Shown here piece after piece: positions 44,201 to 52,935 of a stretch of 64,000 nt of DNA. The DNA comes from DAOUJH01 sp965116555 (GTDB lineage: Bacteria; Chloroflexota; Dehalococcoidia; Lucifugimonadales; QGNO01). The stretch is from the NCBI GenBank assembly GCA_965116555.1, contig OZ220698.1, positions 1,054,001-1,118,000 of the forward strand, written 5' to 3'. The notes beneath the pieces are model-generated. The model was not told the origin of the DNA. It searched no databases and was given only the letters and a program-made list of their open reading frames with translations. Both the position numbers and the translations under genes were made by a program. Each line of letters begins with the position of its first letter. Within the stretch, counting starts at the first letter, position 1.

Positions 44201-44369
44201 TCAGGTCAGGGCTACGGCGCAGCGAGGCGAGTCGTTCTCAGAGATAATCGGCTTTGATGATCTGCTGGACGCTCTGACCCTGGAAGACATCCAGGCCGTG
44301 GCGCAGCGCTACTTCACCGCCGACAGCTACATTCGTGTGGTGCTTTTCCCCGAAGAGGAACAGTCCTAA
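41292..44369 (+). CDS. M16 (insulinase/pitrilysin)-family zinc metallopeptidase lipoprotein
   Basis: 1025 residues. A signal peptide with lipobox ALIAC anchors it, followed by a very long Thr-Pro-Ala spacer (about residues 25-105) and two M16 halves. The first half holds the inverted zinc motif HFLEH at 159-163 and the downstream ELERGVVLEEW glutamates near 236-245. The second half (from about 610, VKWTLSNGVTVLAKQTD) lacks the zinc motif, as in PqqL-type enzymes. It should degrade peptides outside the membrane. The Thr-Pro spacer is likely a stalk. A 520-codon antisense frame is a shadow. Confidence 0.92.
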   Translation: MSGKLKLAVAVALVSLVVALIACDPEPTPTPTPEPTVAPAPTATATATATPEPTVTATPTATPTPTPTMAPTATPVAPTATATPTPTPSPEPTATPTPTPEPEVEAPLAFDPRVVRGTLSNGLSYYIRHNEEPRDRAHIALAVKAGSVLETDDQQGLAHFLEHMAFNGTERFAKQEIIDYLESIGSTFGPDLNARTGFDDTLYFFEIPTGDPEITERGFQILSDWAFSIALEPEEVELERGVVLEEWRLSQGFDSRLQQNLLDLLFSDSLYASRAPIGLTEVIENAPAEALRAYYERWYRPNLMAVVAVGDFNVEEIEAKIKQYFAPPPEGEAAQERAAIGQSTDRPQIDVPGHETPLIEVFTDPESPATQFVLIRKYDPEPVEDEADFRRTIVERLAFMMLNARLSERGQVAEPPYITASATRYNYVYTLDIATFSAWVETDGVEAGLAAMLEEIQRAHQHGFTEGELEREKSNLLSSIESRYKQRDQTPSTNLANAYANHFFVGDPVPGIEAEWELYQQLLPQVTLAEFADVAQSWAQTEDLALLVVRPEETDVAGADDEFGTALLTQLQTAHTLAVEPYADDVGDVPLLANLPEPGTVTAEEQIESIDAVKWTLSNGVTVLAKQTDFRDDEVLFRAFSPGGHSLVTDEEHQSAIYAAQLISGSGAGPHDSVTLDKLLAGKRVSVAPFIGELFEGLSGNASPEDLETLFQLITLYATEHRLDPDYFARYKARLHSVAEFRAADPDSVFFNSINSLLSQGHHRGRPLSVEVLEELDMETAEAVYADRFADLGDATFVFVGAFDWDNLRSLTETYLASLPTAGRAEQWVDHGIDPPMGIEDHVVRSGIEPRSNTVVVYAGDMEWSRQEALALDVAGEMLGIRLRERVREELGGTYSIGVNAGGSSLPDEEYLVSIIFGSDPSRTEELFGEVQDEVEWLRMGGEQEYLDTVKELLRTSRQEDLRNNGFWLNQVRATAQRGESFSEIIGFDDLLDALTLEDIQAVAQRYFTADSYIRVVLFPEEEQS

Positions 44370-44672
44370 GCGGGCTTGGTTGGGCCCCCATAGCTCCCCT
44401 TGGCTAACAAGCCTCCCCATCGTCATGCCCGTGCAGCTTGCCCCGCACTTGATGCGGGGACGGGCATCCACGAACCGCGTATCCCTTACCCTGTGCCTCC
44501 CTACACCCGTCATTCTGAGCGCAGCGAAGAATCTTCCACCACAGCAAATTAGGCTCCCCTACCCTCAAACTCCATTCACCTGCCCACATGCCCGCCTGTC
44601 CGTATGTCCGGGGGTGTGGACGCGGCGGCTGGGCCAGTGATACCCTCCACCCAAACTCAGCGGGAGACGCGC
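44370..44672. repeat. intergenic repeats, about 300 bp
   Basis: No gene. GTCATGCCCGTGCAGCTTGCC...GGGACGGGCATCC at 44421-44471 contains an inner CCCCGCACTTGATGCGGGG hairpin; a GTCATTCTGAGCGCAGCGAAG element is at 44508-44533. GGGAG at 44662-44666 precedes the next ATG. Confidence 0.8.
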
Positions 44673-45782
44673 ATGAAAGCCCTAGTCATCGGAGGCACCG
44701 GCCCCTCCGGCCCTCACCTCGTCAACGGCCTCCTGGAGCGCAGCTATCAGGTTGCCGTCCTCCACGGTGGACAGCACGAGGCCGAGTTCGACGCGGACGT
44801 TGAGCACATTCACGCCGATCCTCACTTCAAGGAGACGCTGGAAGAGGGCCTGGCGGACCGCACCTTCGACCTTGCCGTCGCCACCTACGGCAGAATCCGC
44901 ATTGTTGCCGACGTGCTCAAGGGCAAGACCCAGCGCCTTCTCACAGTGGGCGGCGGCGGAGTCTACGCCCGCAGCAACGACGAGCGTTGGGGCCCTCTCG
45001 GCATACTGCCAATGGTGCCCGAGGACAGCCCGCTCAGCCATGACCCCGACGGGCCGCGTCTCAACTACATGATGTGGGTCACTGAACAGACCGTCATGCA
45101 GGCTCACCAGGACGGCTTCTACAGCGCTTCCATCTTCAGGTACCCCCAGGTATACGGGCCCAACTCTCCAGCCAATCCGGAATGGAGCATAGTGCGCCGG
45201 TTGCTGGATGGCAGGAAGCGCCTCGTCGTCCCCAACAACGCCGCGCCGCGCCGCCGAGCCTTCGGCAAGAACGCCGCTCACGCTCTTCTCCTCGGCGTCG
45301 ACAAGTTGGAGGAGTCGTCGGGGCAAATCTTCAACGTCAGGGAGGACGCTCAGTACTCCCAGCGCCAGATCGTAGATTTCATCATCAAGCACGTGGGCCG
45401 CGACTGCGAGATAGTGGAGATACCACCCGCCCTGGCAAGCAGAGTGTACAGGGGCAGCGGAGCGCCCGCGGTCGAGGCTGTCGCCAACTACGACATCACC
45501 AAGATCAAGAGCCATCTGGGATACAGCGATATCGTCCCCGTGAGCGACGCCCTCGCCTGCTCCGTCGACTGGCTGTTGGAGAACAGACCGGAGCCCGGTG
45601 GAGAGATCGAGATGCAGCTTGGCGACCCCTTCGCCTATGAAGCGGAGGACGCCCTTATCGACGCCTACAGGAAAGGCTCTGCCCTAATGGAGGCGGTCGC
45701 ATTCCCTGAGGTGCAATCGGGCCATATGTACCGGCACCCCAGGCGGCCGGGAGAGGCCTGGGCGCCGCCCAGTCGTTCTTGA
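44673..45782 (+). CDS. NAD(P)-dependent epimerase/dehydratase-like protein (extended SDR)
   Basis: 369 residues from ATG 44673, where the nucleotide motif KALVIGGTGPSGPHLVNGLLE starts; a frame to 44604 runs into repeat DNA. TVGGGGVYAR and the IFRYPQVYGPNSPAN block are typical of sugar-nucleotide epimerases. The expected YxxxK site appears as NYMMWVTEQ, without the lysine, so catalysis may differ or the protein may be a binding relative. A MaoC-like dehydratase gene follows 51 nt downstream and may share its operon. Confidence 0.8.
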   Translation: MKALVIGGTGPSGPHLVNGLLERSYQVAVLHGGQHEAEFDADVEHIHADPHFKETLEEGLADRTFDLAVATYGRIRIVADVLKGKTQRLLTVGGGGVYARSNDERWGPLGILPMVPEDSPLSHDPDGPRLNYMMWVTEQTVMQAHQDGFYSASIFRYPQVYGPNSPANPEWSIVRRLLDGRKRLVVPNNAAPRRRAFGKNAAHALLLGVDKLEESSGQIFNVREDAQYSQRQIVDFIIKHVGRDCEIVEIPPALASRVYRGSGAPAVEAVANYDITKIKSHLGYSDIVPVSDALACSVDWLLENRPEPGGEIEMQLGDPFAYEAEDALIDAYRKGSALMEAVAFPEVQSGHMYRHPRRPGEAWAPPSRS

Positions 45783-45833
45783 CTCGCTGACCCGTCGGGC
45801 TTATCATCCGCTCAAGCGTAGGAGGGAAGAAAC

Positions 45834-47201
45834 ATGACATCTACCAGCGAGACCTTTGAACATCTAGTCGACGAGTTCAGGCGGCTTTCCCACGAAGACC
45901 TTGAAAAAGAGGTCATAGGGGAAGGCTATCCGCTCGATATGTACCTCTACCCGGGCACCACTCAGCCATACGACGCCTCAGGCCCTCCATACAAGAGTCC
46001 TTGGGTGCTCACTGAATCGTTGATCAAGGACTACGCCGCCAGCATCGGCGACGACAACCCACTCTACACAAACTCCGAATACGCGAAGAACGGCCCCTAC
46101 GGCTGCCTCATAGCGCCGGGTACCGCGCTCATCATGGCAAGGAACGCCATGTGGCACGGCCCTCGACGCGTAGGCGGTTGGCCCATCGCCAACTTCCACT
46201 CCGGCACCGCCTGGGAGTTCTTCGACGTCCTCCGCGTCGGTACCGCATTCAAGACCTCCTCGGTGGGCAAGGAGATCATCGAGAAGCCGGGAGCACACGG
46301 CAACCTCTTCTTCTTCATCACCGACGTCAACTACTGGGACATGCGCGGCGACCTCCTTGGCAAGTGCTACGGCACTCTCATCATGGTACCCCGCGAAGAG
46401 ATGGGCACCGGACGAGCCATGTCGGTGGAGCGCTTGGGCGAGCGCATGATGTACGAGCGCAACGTCCCCAAGCTCAACACCGAGCAGGTGGAGGAGATCC
46501 TCGACCTCATGGAGAAAGCCAAGCCCAGGGGCAAAGATGTCCTCTACTGGGAGGACGTCAACGAGGGCGATAAGCTCCCCACCTTCATCATCCCACCCTG
46601 GACAGACCAGGACTGGACGTCCATGTTCCACCTCCGTAACGGCCCTCCAATGTTCGGATATAACTTCGAGGGCGGCCACAATATGCGCCGTCACATCCAG
46701 CACGAGGGCTTTGGCGGCTTTGCCTACACACACCCGGTCTCCCGATGGCCCTGGAGCGCCGCCGACGAGCACGGCGACCCTCTCATGGCAGCCTACCGCG
46801 GCCAGTCCCTCCCCTTCGACTGGGGCGGCCAGAGGTCTCAGATACCCCAGGCCCTGATGAGCAACTGGATGGGCGACAACGGCTTCATCCGGCGTCTCCA
46901 GATGGCCCTGCGCAGACCCTTCTACTACTCCGACATCGGCTACTACAACGGCACGGTCACCAAGAAGTTCACCGAAGTGCAGAAGGGCGAACCCGGAGAA
47001 GGCGCAGTGGACGGCGAGCGCACCTACTACGCCGTCGGCATCAAGTACGAGGGGCGCAACCAGGAGGACCAGGTCTTTGTACAGGGCACCTCCACCGTCT
47101 ACCTGCCCTCGCGTGAAGGCGGCATGGTGCAGCTTCCCATCCCGCACGTAGCCAAGCCCCCCGCCATCCCCTACGAGACCTTCTACCGCGACTGGTACTA
47201 G
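45834..47201 (+). CDS. double hot-dog MaoC/FAS1-like dehydratase domain protein
   Basis: 455 residues. YAASIGDDNPLYTNSEYAKNGPYGCLIAPGTAL (about residues 63-95) is the N-terminal MaoC/FAS1-like dehydratase pattern with its D-N-P and A-P motifs. A second hot-dog-like half occupies about 250-440, ending in the YAVGIKYEGRNQEDQVFVQGTSTVYLP strand region. Relatives hydrate or dehydrate enoyl-CoA thioesters. AGGAGGGA precedes the ATG. The product probably works on a CoA-activated acid, but the pathway is unknown. Long antisense frames here are shadows. Confidence 0.8.
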   Translation: MTSTSETFEHLVDEFRRLSHEDLEKEVIGEGYPLDMYLYPGTTQPYDASGPPYKSPWVLTESLIKDYAASIGDDNPLYTNSEYAKNGPYGCLIAPGTALIMARNAMWHGPRRVGGWPIANFHSGTAWEFFDVLRVGTAFKTSSVGKEIIEKPGAHGNLFFFITDVNYWDMRGDLLGKCYGTLIMVPREEMGTGRAMSVERLGERMMYERNVPKLNTEQVEEILDLMEKAKPRGKDVLYWEDVNEGDKLPTFIIPPWTDQDWTSMFHLRNGPPMFGYNFEGGHNMRRHIQHEGFGGFAYTHPVSRWPWSAADEHGDPLMAAYRGQSLPFDWGGQRSQIPQALMSNWMGDNGFIRRLQMALRRPFYYSDIGYYNGTVTKKFTEVQKGEPGEGAVDGERTYYAVGIKYEGRNQEDQVFVQGTSTVYLPSREGGMVQLPIPHVAKPPAIPYETFYRDWY

Positions 47202-47441
47202 ACCGCATTCAATAGGGGTGTGCAGGCTCTGCACACCCACATTCTCGTCATTGCCAGCCCCGACAATCGGGGCGTGGCAATCTGGCGGCGGGGAGTTTAC
47301 CCTGAGCGTAGCTGAAGGGTCATTCTGAGCGCAGCGAAGAATCCAGAGCCGCTTGCCCGTTTGCCCGCTTACCCACCCGTCTTTCTCGCGCAGCCTGTCC
47401 CCAACCACGATTGGGGAGCGGGAAACTAGGCGGGGGCGGCC
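47202..47441. repeat. intergenic repeat cluster
   Basis: GTCATTGCCAGCCCCGACAATCGGGGCGTGGCAATCTGG-like element at 47246-47292, GTCATTCTGAGCGCAGCGAAG at 47319-47343 and the GTCTTTCTCGCGCAGCCTGTCC...GGAGCGGGAAAC type at 47378-47434. The region lies between convergent genes. Confidence 0.8.
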
Positions 47442-48695
47442 TCACAACCGCCTCATCTCCTTGGCAAAGTACGTCCACACCGCGGTCATCGCTAGCCCGG
47501 AAACGCTCATTAGCCCGACTGCCTGTCTGGGCCCCAGCCACTCCGCCATCACGCCCAGCATGATCCCTCCTATCGGTTCCGCGCCGATCGCCAGGCTCAG
47601 AATCCCCATCGCCCTGCCCCGCATCTCCTCCCTGGCCGAGATCAGTATCAACGTAGCCTGCATCGTTCCAAATCCCGATATCGTAGCACCCGCCAGCATG
47701 AGCAACGCCAGAGAAAGAGGGAACGATGTCGATAAGGAGAACACGGCCAGAATCCCCATCGAAATCAGCGTACCGCCATAGTAGTAGATCGACTTCCTCT
47801 GTATGTTCCCCCTCGCCGCTATGAACGTTGCTCCAACCAGAGAGCCTACGCCAGAAGCTGCGCCCAGAAGCCCCATGGCGGCAGGCTCCACCATCAACAC
47901 CTTCTCCGCGAATACCGGGATCAACGGCATGAAGGGGAAGAACGCCAGGTTCATCAGCACCGTGACGCCCAGCACGCCCACCATTGCCCTGCTCCTTGAC
48001 ACTTCGCGGAACCCCTCCGATATGAAGGTCATGGTCTGCTTCAAGCTGATGTTGGCTTTCTCGCGAATCTGGGGTTTCACCCTGAGCATCAACACCACCG
48101 CCGCAACGTAGAAGCTCGCTATCAACGAGTAAATGATGGCCACATTGACAAAGCCGTCCTCGGGGATGACGCCCAGCATGACTCCGGCTAGGACGGGCCC
48201 TAATAGCACCGCCACCGTCATGTTTACCGTGTCCAGCGACACCGCCGACGTCAGCATCTCCTTCCCCACGATGTCGATGACGAACGTTCTGCGCACAACC
48301 ATGTCCAGGTTGAAGGAAACTCCGATGAGGAAGTTTATGGCCAAGATCCGGGGTGCTGTCGCCGTCTCGGTGAACACCAGCGCCGCCAGCAGCGCGAAGA
48401 GCAGCGCGTTCGCCAGGAAGGCAAGGCCAATCACTGTGCGCCGGTCATAGGCATCCGCTATGACTCCGGTGAACACGCCCATGAACGTCTGTGGCAGCAG
48501 AAAGGCGACTCCGGCCATCTGGCTCAAAAAGACGGAGTCGGTGAGCTGGAGCACAAGGTACCCGGAAACCAGCATCGCTATCCAGCGGGCCATCATGGCA
48601 AACAGACCCGCACCCCACAGCAGACGATAGTCTCTGTTGGCTACTACCTGAACAATCGGCCTTTGACTGGGAGGTGAGACCACGGAATCTCGCAT
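47442..48695 (-). CDS. MFS exporter (EntS/MFS_3-like)
   Basis: 417 residues with about twelve membrane segments. QMAGVAFLLPQTFMGVFTGVIADAYDRRTVIG is the helix 2-3 region of MFS_3 exporters such as EntS, and ARGNIQRKSIYYYGG is a later cytosolic loop. The start MRDSVVSPPSQRPIVQVVANRDYRLLWGAGLFAMMARW is also family-like. It likely exports a small molecule; cargo unknown. It stands alone between repeat-filled spacers. Confidence 0.85.
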   Translation of the reverse strand: MRDSVVSPPSQRPIVQVVANRDYRLLWGAGLFAMMARWIAMLVSGYLVLQLTDSVFLSQMAGVAFLLPQTFMGVFTGVIADAYDRRTVIGLAFLANALLFALLAALVFTETATAPRILAINFLIGVSFNLDMVVRRTFVIDIVGKEMLTSAVSLDTVNMTVAVLLGPVLAGVMLGVIPEDGFVNVAIIYSLIASFYVAAVVLMLRVKPQIREKANISLKQTMTFISEGFREVSRSRAMVGVLGVTVLMNLAFFPFMPLIPVFAEKVLMVEPAAMGLLGAASGVGSLVGATFIAARGNIQRKSIYYYGGTLISMGILAVFSLSTSFPLSLALLMLAGATISGFGTMQATLILISAREEMRGRAMGILSLAIGAEPIGGIMLGVMAEWLGPRQAVGLMSVSGLAMTAVWTYFAKEMRRL

Positions 48696-49187
48696 TTAAA
48701 AGGTTTACTGCTAATAATTGTATCCCCTCTAGTCCAGTGCCCACACCAGTCCCGCGAGGCAGACCTCGTAAAACCTCTTCCCCCTTGATGGGGGAAGATT
48801 GAGATGGGGGTGAACCCTACCCATCTGCCCGCTCACCCAACCTGCCTCCCGACACCGTCTTTCCCGCGCAGTCTGTCCCCAACCACGATTGGGGAGCGGG
48901 AAACCAGGCGGGGTGGAGCCACCATCCAAAATCACCCCCCTTCCGTCATTGCGAGCGCAGCGAAGCAATCTGGCGGCGGGACAGCCTGTAGGGGCGGTTC
49001 GAGAACCGCCCTCCTATCCCCCATCCCTCTCCGCGCATCTTGAGCACAATCGAAGGGAGTGAGCGGACACAACTGACTCTCACCCCCCTGCCCCCTTGCC
49101 CTCTTGCCCTCCTGATGATACATTCCCCAACTGGCAATCATCCTGCCATTCAAAGCCAACAACCAACGTTGTAAGGAGCAACACTTA
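48696..49187. repeat. 492-bp intergenic region with four or five repeat families
   Basis: No gene. CCTCTTCCCCCTTGATGGGGGAAGATTGAG at 48771-48815, GTCTTTCCCGCGCAGTCTGTCC...GGAGCGGGAAACC at 48856-48913, GTCATTGCGAGCGCAGCGAAG...GGCGGCGGG at 48943-48980, the palindrome GGGCGGTTCGAGAACCGCCC at 48992-49011 and a degenerate GAGC...CGAAGGGAGTGAGCGG near 49035-49067. The last 110 bp are unique and carry the hppA ribosome site AAGGAG. Confidence 0.82.
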
Positions 49188-51230
49188 ATGGAAACCTATC
49201 CGGAGCTCATCGCTGCTTCCATTGCCGTAGGAATCGTCGCATTACTCTTCTCCGTCTATCTCATCGCCAGGGTTCTCCGACAAAGCGCCGGCAATGAGAC
49301 CGTTCAAGACATCGGCAAAGCCATCCAGGAAGGCGCCATGGCCTTCCTCAAGCGTGAGTACCGCATCCTCACCGTCTTTGTCGTCGTCATCGCGGTCATC
49401 ATCGCCGTCTTCATCGACTACGACGTCCTGGATAAGGTCGGCTCGGACCGCTCATTGCCCTCCACCGCCATCTCATACCTGGTCGGAGCCATCGGCTCCG
49501 GTCTGGCCGGATTCGTCGGCATGACTATCGCGGTAAGGGCAAACACTCGAACCACCGCGGGCGCGGCTCAGGGCCTCAACCCCGGCCTCCGAGTAGCCTT
49601 CAACAGCGGCGCGGTAATGGGCATCACCGTCGTCGGAATAGGCATCATCGGAGTCGCCGTACTCTACTGGATCTTTCAAGACGCCAACATCGTCGCCGGA
49701 TTTGGCTTCGGCGCGTCATCCATCGCCCTCTTCGCCCGCGTCGGAGGCGGTATCTACACCAAGGCCGCCGACGTCGGCGCGGACCTCGTGGGCAAGGTCG
49801 AGCAGAACATACCGGAGGACGACCCGCGGAATCCGGCCACCATCGCCGACAACGTCGGCGACAACGTCGGCGACGTCGCCGGTATGGGCGCTGACCTCTT
49901 CGAATCCTACGTCGGCTCCATAATCGCCGCCATCGCCCTGGGAGCCACCGCCGCCGTTTTCAGTAGCTCCAGCGACTCCTTTGACGGAGCGCGCTTCGTG
50001 CTCCCGCTTCTCGTCGCCTCAATAGGCATCGTCTCATCCATATTGGGCACCTTCCTTGTCCGCACCGGAGAGAACGCCACCATGGGTCGATTGCTCTGGG
50101 CCCTTCGCACCGGCATCTACTCCGCCGGTGGACTCGTCCTCATCGGCACCGCCGTGGCCATCGCCATCCTGGGTCTCGACTTCAAGCTGTTCTGGGTCGT
50201 CCTGGTCGGTCTGGTGGTGGGACAGGTCATAGGGTTCGCCACCGAGTACTTCACCGCCTACGAATACGGCCCCACCAAGAAGCTGGCCGAGCAGGCCGTT
50301 ACCGGCCCGGCCACCGTCATCATCGGCGGACTTGGCCTTGGCATGCTCAGCACCGTGGTGCCGCTGGTTGCCGTGGTCGCGGGCATCTGGATAGCCAACG
50401 AGCTGGCTGGCGTCTACGGTATTGCCCTTGCCGCAGTTGGCATGCTATCCACCCTTGGCATTACCCTGGCCACCGACGCCTACGGACCCGTGGCCGATAA
50501 CGCGGGCGGCATCGCGGAGCAAGCCGGTCTTCCCCCGGAGGTCCGACAACGCACCGATGCCCTCGACGCTCTGGGCAATACGACCGCCGCTACCGGCAAA
50601 GGCTTCGCCATCGGCTCCGCCGTGCTCACCGCTCTCGCCCTCATGGTCGCCTACTCGCAGGTCGCCGACCTGGAACTTCTTGACCTGCTCGAACCCCAAG
50701 TCCTGCTCGGACTGCTCATCGGCGCGGTGCTTCCCTTTGTCTTCTCCTCCATGACCATGCAGGCCGTGGGCCGCGCCGCCAACAAGATGATCGAAGAGGT
50801 GCGGCGCCAGTTCCGCGAGATCCCCGGCATCATGGAGGGCACCGGCCGACCCGACTACGCCCGCGCCGTCGATATCAGCACCAGCGGCGCGCTCCGCGAG
50901 ATGATCCTGCCTGGGCTCATCGCCATCATCGCGCCCATAGCCGTCGGCGCAATCATGGGCGCCGAAGCCCTCGGCGGACTGCTCATAGGAGCCATCTCCG
51001 CCGGATTCCTCCTCGCTATCACCATGGCCAATGCCGGAGGAGCCTGGGACAACGCCAAGAAATACGTGGAGCTGGGTAACTTCGGCGGCAAGGGCTCGGA
51101 CACCCACCACGCCGCCGTCGTCGGTGACACCGTCGGAGACCCGTTCAAGGACACCAGCGGCCCGTCACTTAACATCCTCATAAAGCTCATGGCCATAGTC
51201 TCCCTCGTCTTCGGCCCGCTGTTCATCTAG
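49188..51230 (+). CDS. hppA: membrane-bound ion-translocating pyrophosphatase, K+-dependent type
   Basis: 680 residues with about sixteen membrane helices. The pyrophosphate site motifs include DVGADLVGKVEQNIPEDDPRNPA and DNVGDNVGDVAGMGADLFESY near residues 197-245, DNAGGIAEQAGL near 438-450, and the C-terminal GDTVGDPFKDTSGPSLN. The GNTTAATGKG stretch gives Ala467 and Gly470, the combination of K+-dependent enzymes (K+-independent ones have lysine). It couples pyrophosphate hydrolysis to H+ or Na+ export; which ion cannot be told here. It stands alone with its own ribosome site. Confidence 0.95.
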   Translation: METYPELIAASIAVGIVALLFSVYLIARVLRQSAGNETVQDIGKAIQEGAMAFLKREYRILTVFVVVIAVIIAVFIDYDVLDKVGSDRSLPSTAISYLVGAIGSGLAGFVGMTIAVRANTRTTAGAAQGLNPGLRVAFNSGAVMGITVVGIGIIGVAVLYWIFQDANIVAGFGFGASSIALFARVGGGIYTKAADVGADLVGKVEQNIPEDDPRNPATIADNVGDNVGDVAGMGADLFESYVGSIIAAIALGATAAVFSSSSDSFDGARFVLPLLVASIGIVSSILGTFLVRTGENATMGRLLWALRTGIYSAGGLVLIGTAVAIAILGLDFKLFWVVLVGLVVGQVIGFATEYFTAYEYGPTKKLAEQAVTGPATVIIGGLGLGMLSTVVPLVAVVAGIWIANELAGVYGIALAAVGMLSTLGITLATDAYGPVADNAGGIAEQAGLPPEVRQRTDALDALGNTTAATGKGFAIGSAVLTALALMVAYSQVADLELLDLLEPQVLLGLLIGAVLPFVFSSMTMQAVGRAANKMIEEVRRQFREIPGIMEGTGRPDYARAVDISTSGALREMILPGLIAIIAPIAVGAIMGAEALGGLLIGAISAGFLLAITMANAGGAWDNAKKYVELGNFGGKGSDTHHAAVVGDTVGDPFKDTSGPSLNILIKLMAIVSLVFGPLFI

Positions 51231-51948
51231 CCCCAACGTCGTTCCCCACGCAGGCAAACCTTGCAAAACCTCTTCCCCCTTGACGGGGGAAGATTGAGAT
51301 GGGGGTGAACCTGCGTGGGCAGCTTAATCAACCCCGCCGACGGGCATCCAGGCCGTCCATTCCCCCGCTCATGGTGAGCCTGTCGAACCATATGAACGGG
51401 CGCCCCAAACGTCATGCCCGTGCAGGCAAACCTTGCAAAACCTCTTCCCCCTTGACGGGGGAAGATTGAGATGGGGGTGAACCGTGCGTGCACAGCCGAC
51501 CCTCCCACCCCCGCTCACCCTGAGCTAGAGCTTATCCTGAGCGTAGCCGAAGGGAAGGAAATGAGCGGGCCCTCAGCCTCTGTTATTCTGTGAAGCGCCC
51601 TCATCGTCATTCCCGTGCTCGACACGGGAATCCATCCCCTCTGTCATTCTGAACGCAGTGAAGAATCCAAAATCTCTGCCCGCAAAACCGCGAACGCCCC
51701 TCTCACGTCATGCCCGTGCAGGCTTGTCCTCGTGCCCCGACACGGGGGGCGGGAACCCAGCACACCCCCCTTTCGTCATTGCGAGCCCCGATATAGTCGG
51801 GGCGTGGCAATCTGGTGGTGGGGTCAACTATGCCCCATCTTGCCGAAAGTTACACAAAGTCACAGCAAATTGCACTAAAGGTTACTCAGCAGTAACACAC
51901 ATGATGATAGAATGCGGTCGTGTCCATCATTCGTTAGGAGTTGAGCTA
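51231..51948. repeat. 718-bp repeat-saturated intergenic region
   Basis: No gene. About ten elements of eight families occur in a row: CCTCTTCCCCC...GGGGGAAGATTGAG at 51255-51310 and 51426-51482, CGCTCATGGTGAGCC at 51365-51400, an interrupted GTCATGCCCGTGCAG at 51410-51425, CTCACCCTGAGC...ATGAGCGG at 51512-51569, GTCATTCCCGTGCTCGACACGGGAAT at 51605-51634, GTCATTCTGAACGCAG at 51642-51668, GTCATGCCCGTGCAGGCTTGTCC at 51705-51760 and GTCATTGCGAGCCCCG...GGCAATCTGG at 51774-51821. One copy of the first family interrupts a copy of another. Confidence 0.88.
51881..51896. promoter_or_regulatory. short inverted repeat upstream of the unknown membrane protein
   Basis: GTTACTCAGCAGTAAC is a perfect 6-bp inverted repeat with a 4-nt spacer, 53 nt before ATG 51949. 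It could be an operator half-site pair; only symmetry supports this. Confidence 0.3.
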
Positions 51949-52881
51949 ATGCAAATCCAAGAACGAATTATCGTCCCCGGCCTTGGCGTCGTCATCCTGC
52001 TCTCCGCCTTTGTACTTGGCGTGCCGCTGGTATACAAGGTTCTTCTGGGGCTTCTCGGACTGGCCGCAGCCGGAACATACTTCGCGCCTCACAACGTGCA
52101 GGTGGAGACACGGATAGCTATAGCCGCACTGGGCCTGGTCATCCTCCTCATCATCAGTTCCACGGCCTTCTGGCTAATCCTGCTCTCGTTCGGAGCCATT
52201 GCCGCCTTGCAGATCCCGCATCGCCATACGCTGCAACGGTCTCCCGCCACCATTGAGTGGCTGAATGCGATGCTGAAGCGCTCCGGCGCGCCGGCCGGCG
52301 AGGCTGCCGGCGGTGGAGCCGGTGAAGAGACGGGCTCTGCAACCGCAGCCGGAAATGGCGAGAGCACCCAGGCCCCGGCCCGGTTAGGAGCCAGCGACCT
52401 CCCCGCGTTCGTGCGGATGAACCCCGCCGGCATAGGCAGCGCGATCCTCGGCGCGCTCGTCCTGCTCAGCCTCTTCATACCCTGGGTCATCTTCATGGTG
52501 ACCTACAACGACGAGTGGGAAAGCATGAGTCACACCCTCAGAGGGGCAACCGAGGCGCTGGAAGGCAACAACGTACCCCTCACCTTCTTCTACATCCTGC
52601 TCGTGGTGGGCCTGCTGAGCATCGCCTCAATCGTGCTGCCCCGCGCCGTGGTGGCTATCGTTGCCGCCATAGGCTGGATCGTCACCGCCTTCTCGTGCCT
52701 CTACTTCTTCGGGGAGCAGCCATTCACGAAAGCCCTCTTCGGAGATTTAGATTTTGTCCCGTCAGGTGTCGGCGCGATCACATTCCCCTACCTGGGCGCA
52801 CTGCTGGCCGGCTTCTGCTTCACTGCCATATTCGTGCTTCAGCTCATCCCCCGCCTGAACAGGTCCAGGGGCAAGGGGTGA
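51949..52881 (+). CDS. hypothetical membrane protein with seven or so helices
   Basis: 310 residues from ATG 51949 with TAGGAG 8 nt upstream; longer frames begin in repeat DNA. Four hydrophobic segments lie in the first 90 residues (one begins GLGVVILLSAFVLGVPL). A Gly/Ala/Glu-rich loop of about 60 residues follows (about 110-165), then four more segments with MNPAGIGSAILGALVLLSLFIPWVIF near 168-195. No family is recognised and no catalytic motif is evident. The LRR lipoprotein starts 54 nt downstream. Confidence 0.8.
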   Translation: MQIQERIIVPGLGVVILLSAFVLGVPLVYKVLLGLLGLAAAGTYFAPHNVQVETRIAIAALGLVILLIISSTAFWLILLSFGAIAALQIPHRHTLQRSPATIEWLNAMLKRSGAPAGEAAGGGAGEETGSATAAGNGESTQAPARLGASDLPAFVRMNPAGIGSAILGALVLLSLFIPWVIFMVTYNDEWESMSHTLRGATEALEGNNVPLTFFYILLVVGLLSIASIVLPRAVVAIVAAIGWIVTAFSCLYFFGEQPFTKALFGDLDFVPSGVGAITFPYLGALLAGFCFTAIFVLQLIPRLNRSRGKG

Positions 52882-52935
52882 GATTCGTAAGATGTGTCGC
52901 GAGTTTGCCCAAAAGCGGGAGGTATGAGATAACCC

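Noticed and set aside
45978..47408. 476-codon minus-strand frame over the hot-dog gene
   Set aside because: Shadow of the confirmed plus-strand dehydratase; it also runs into intergenic repeats.
51231..51948. CRISPR array
   Set aside because: Repeats are of several unrelated families with irregular spacing; no constant repeat with equal spacers and no cas genes.
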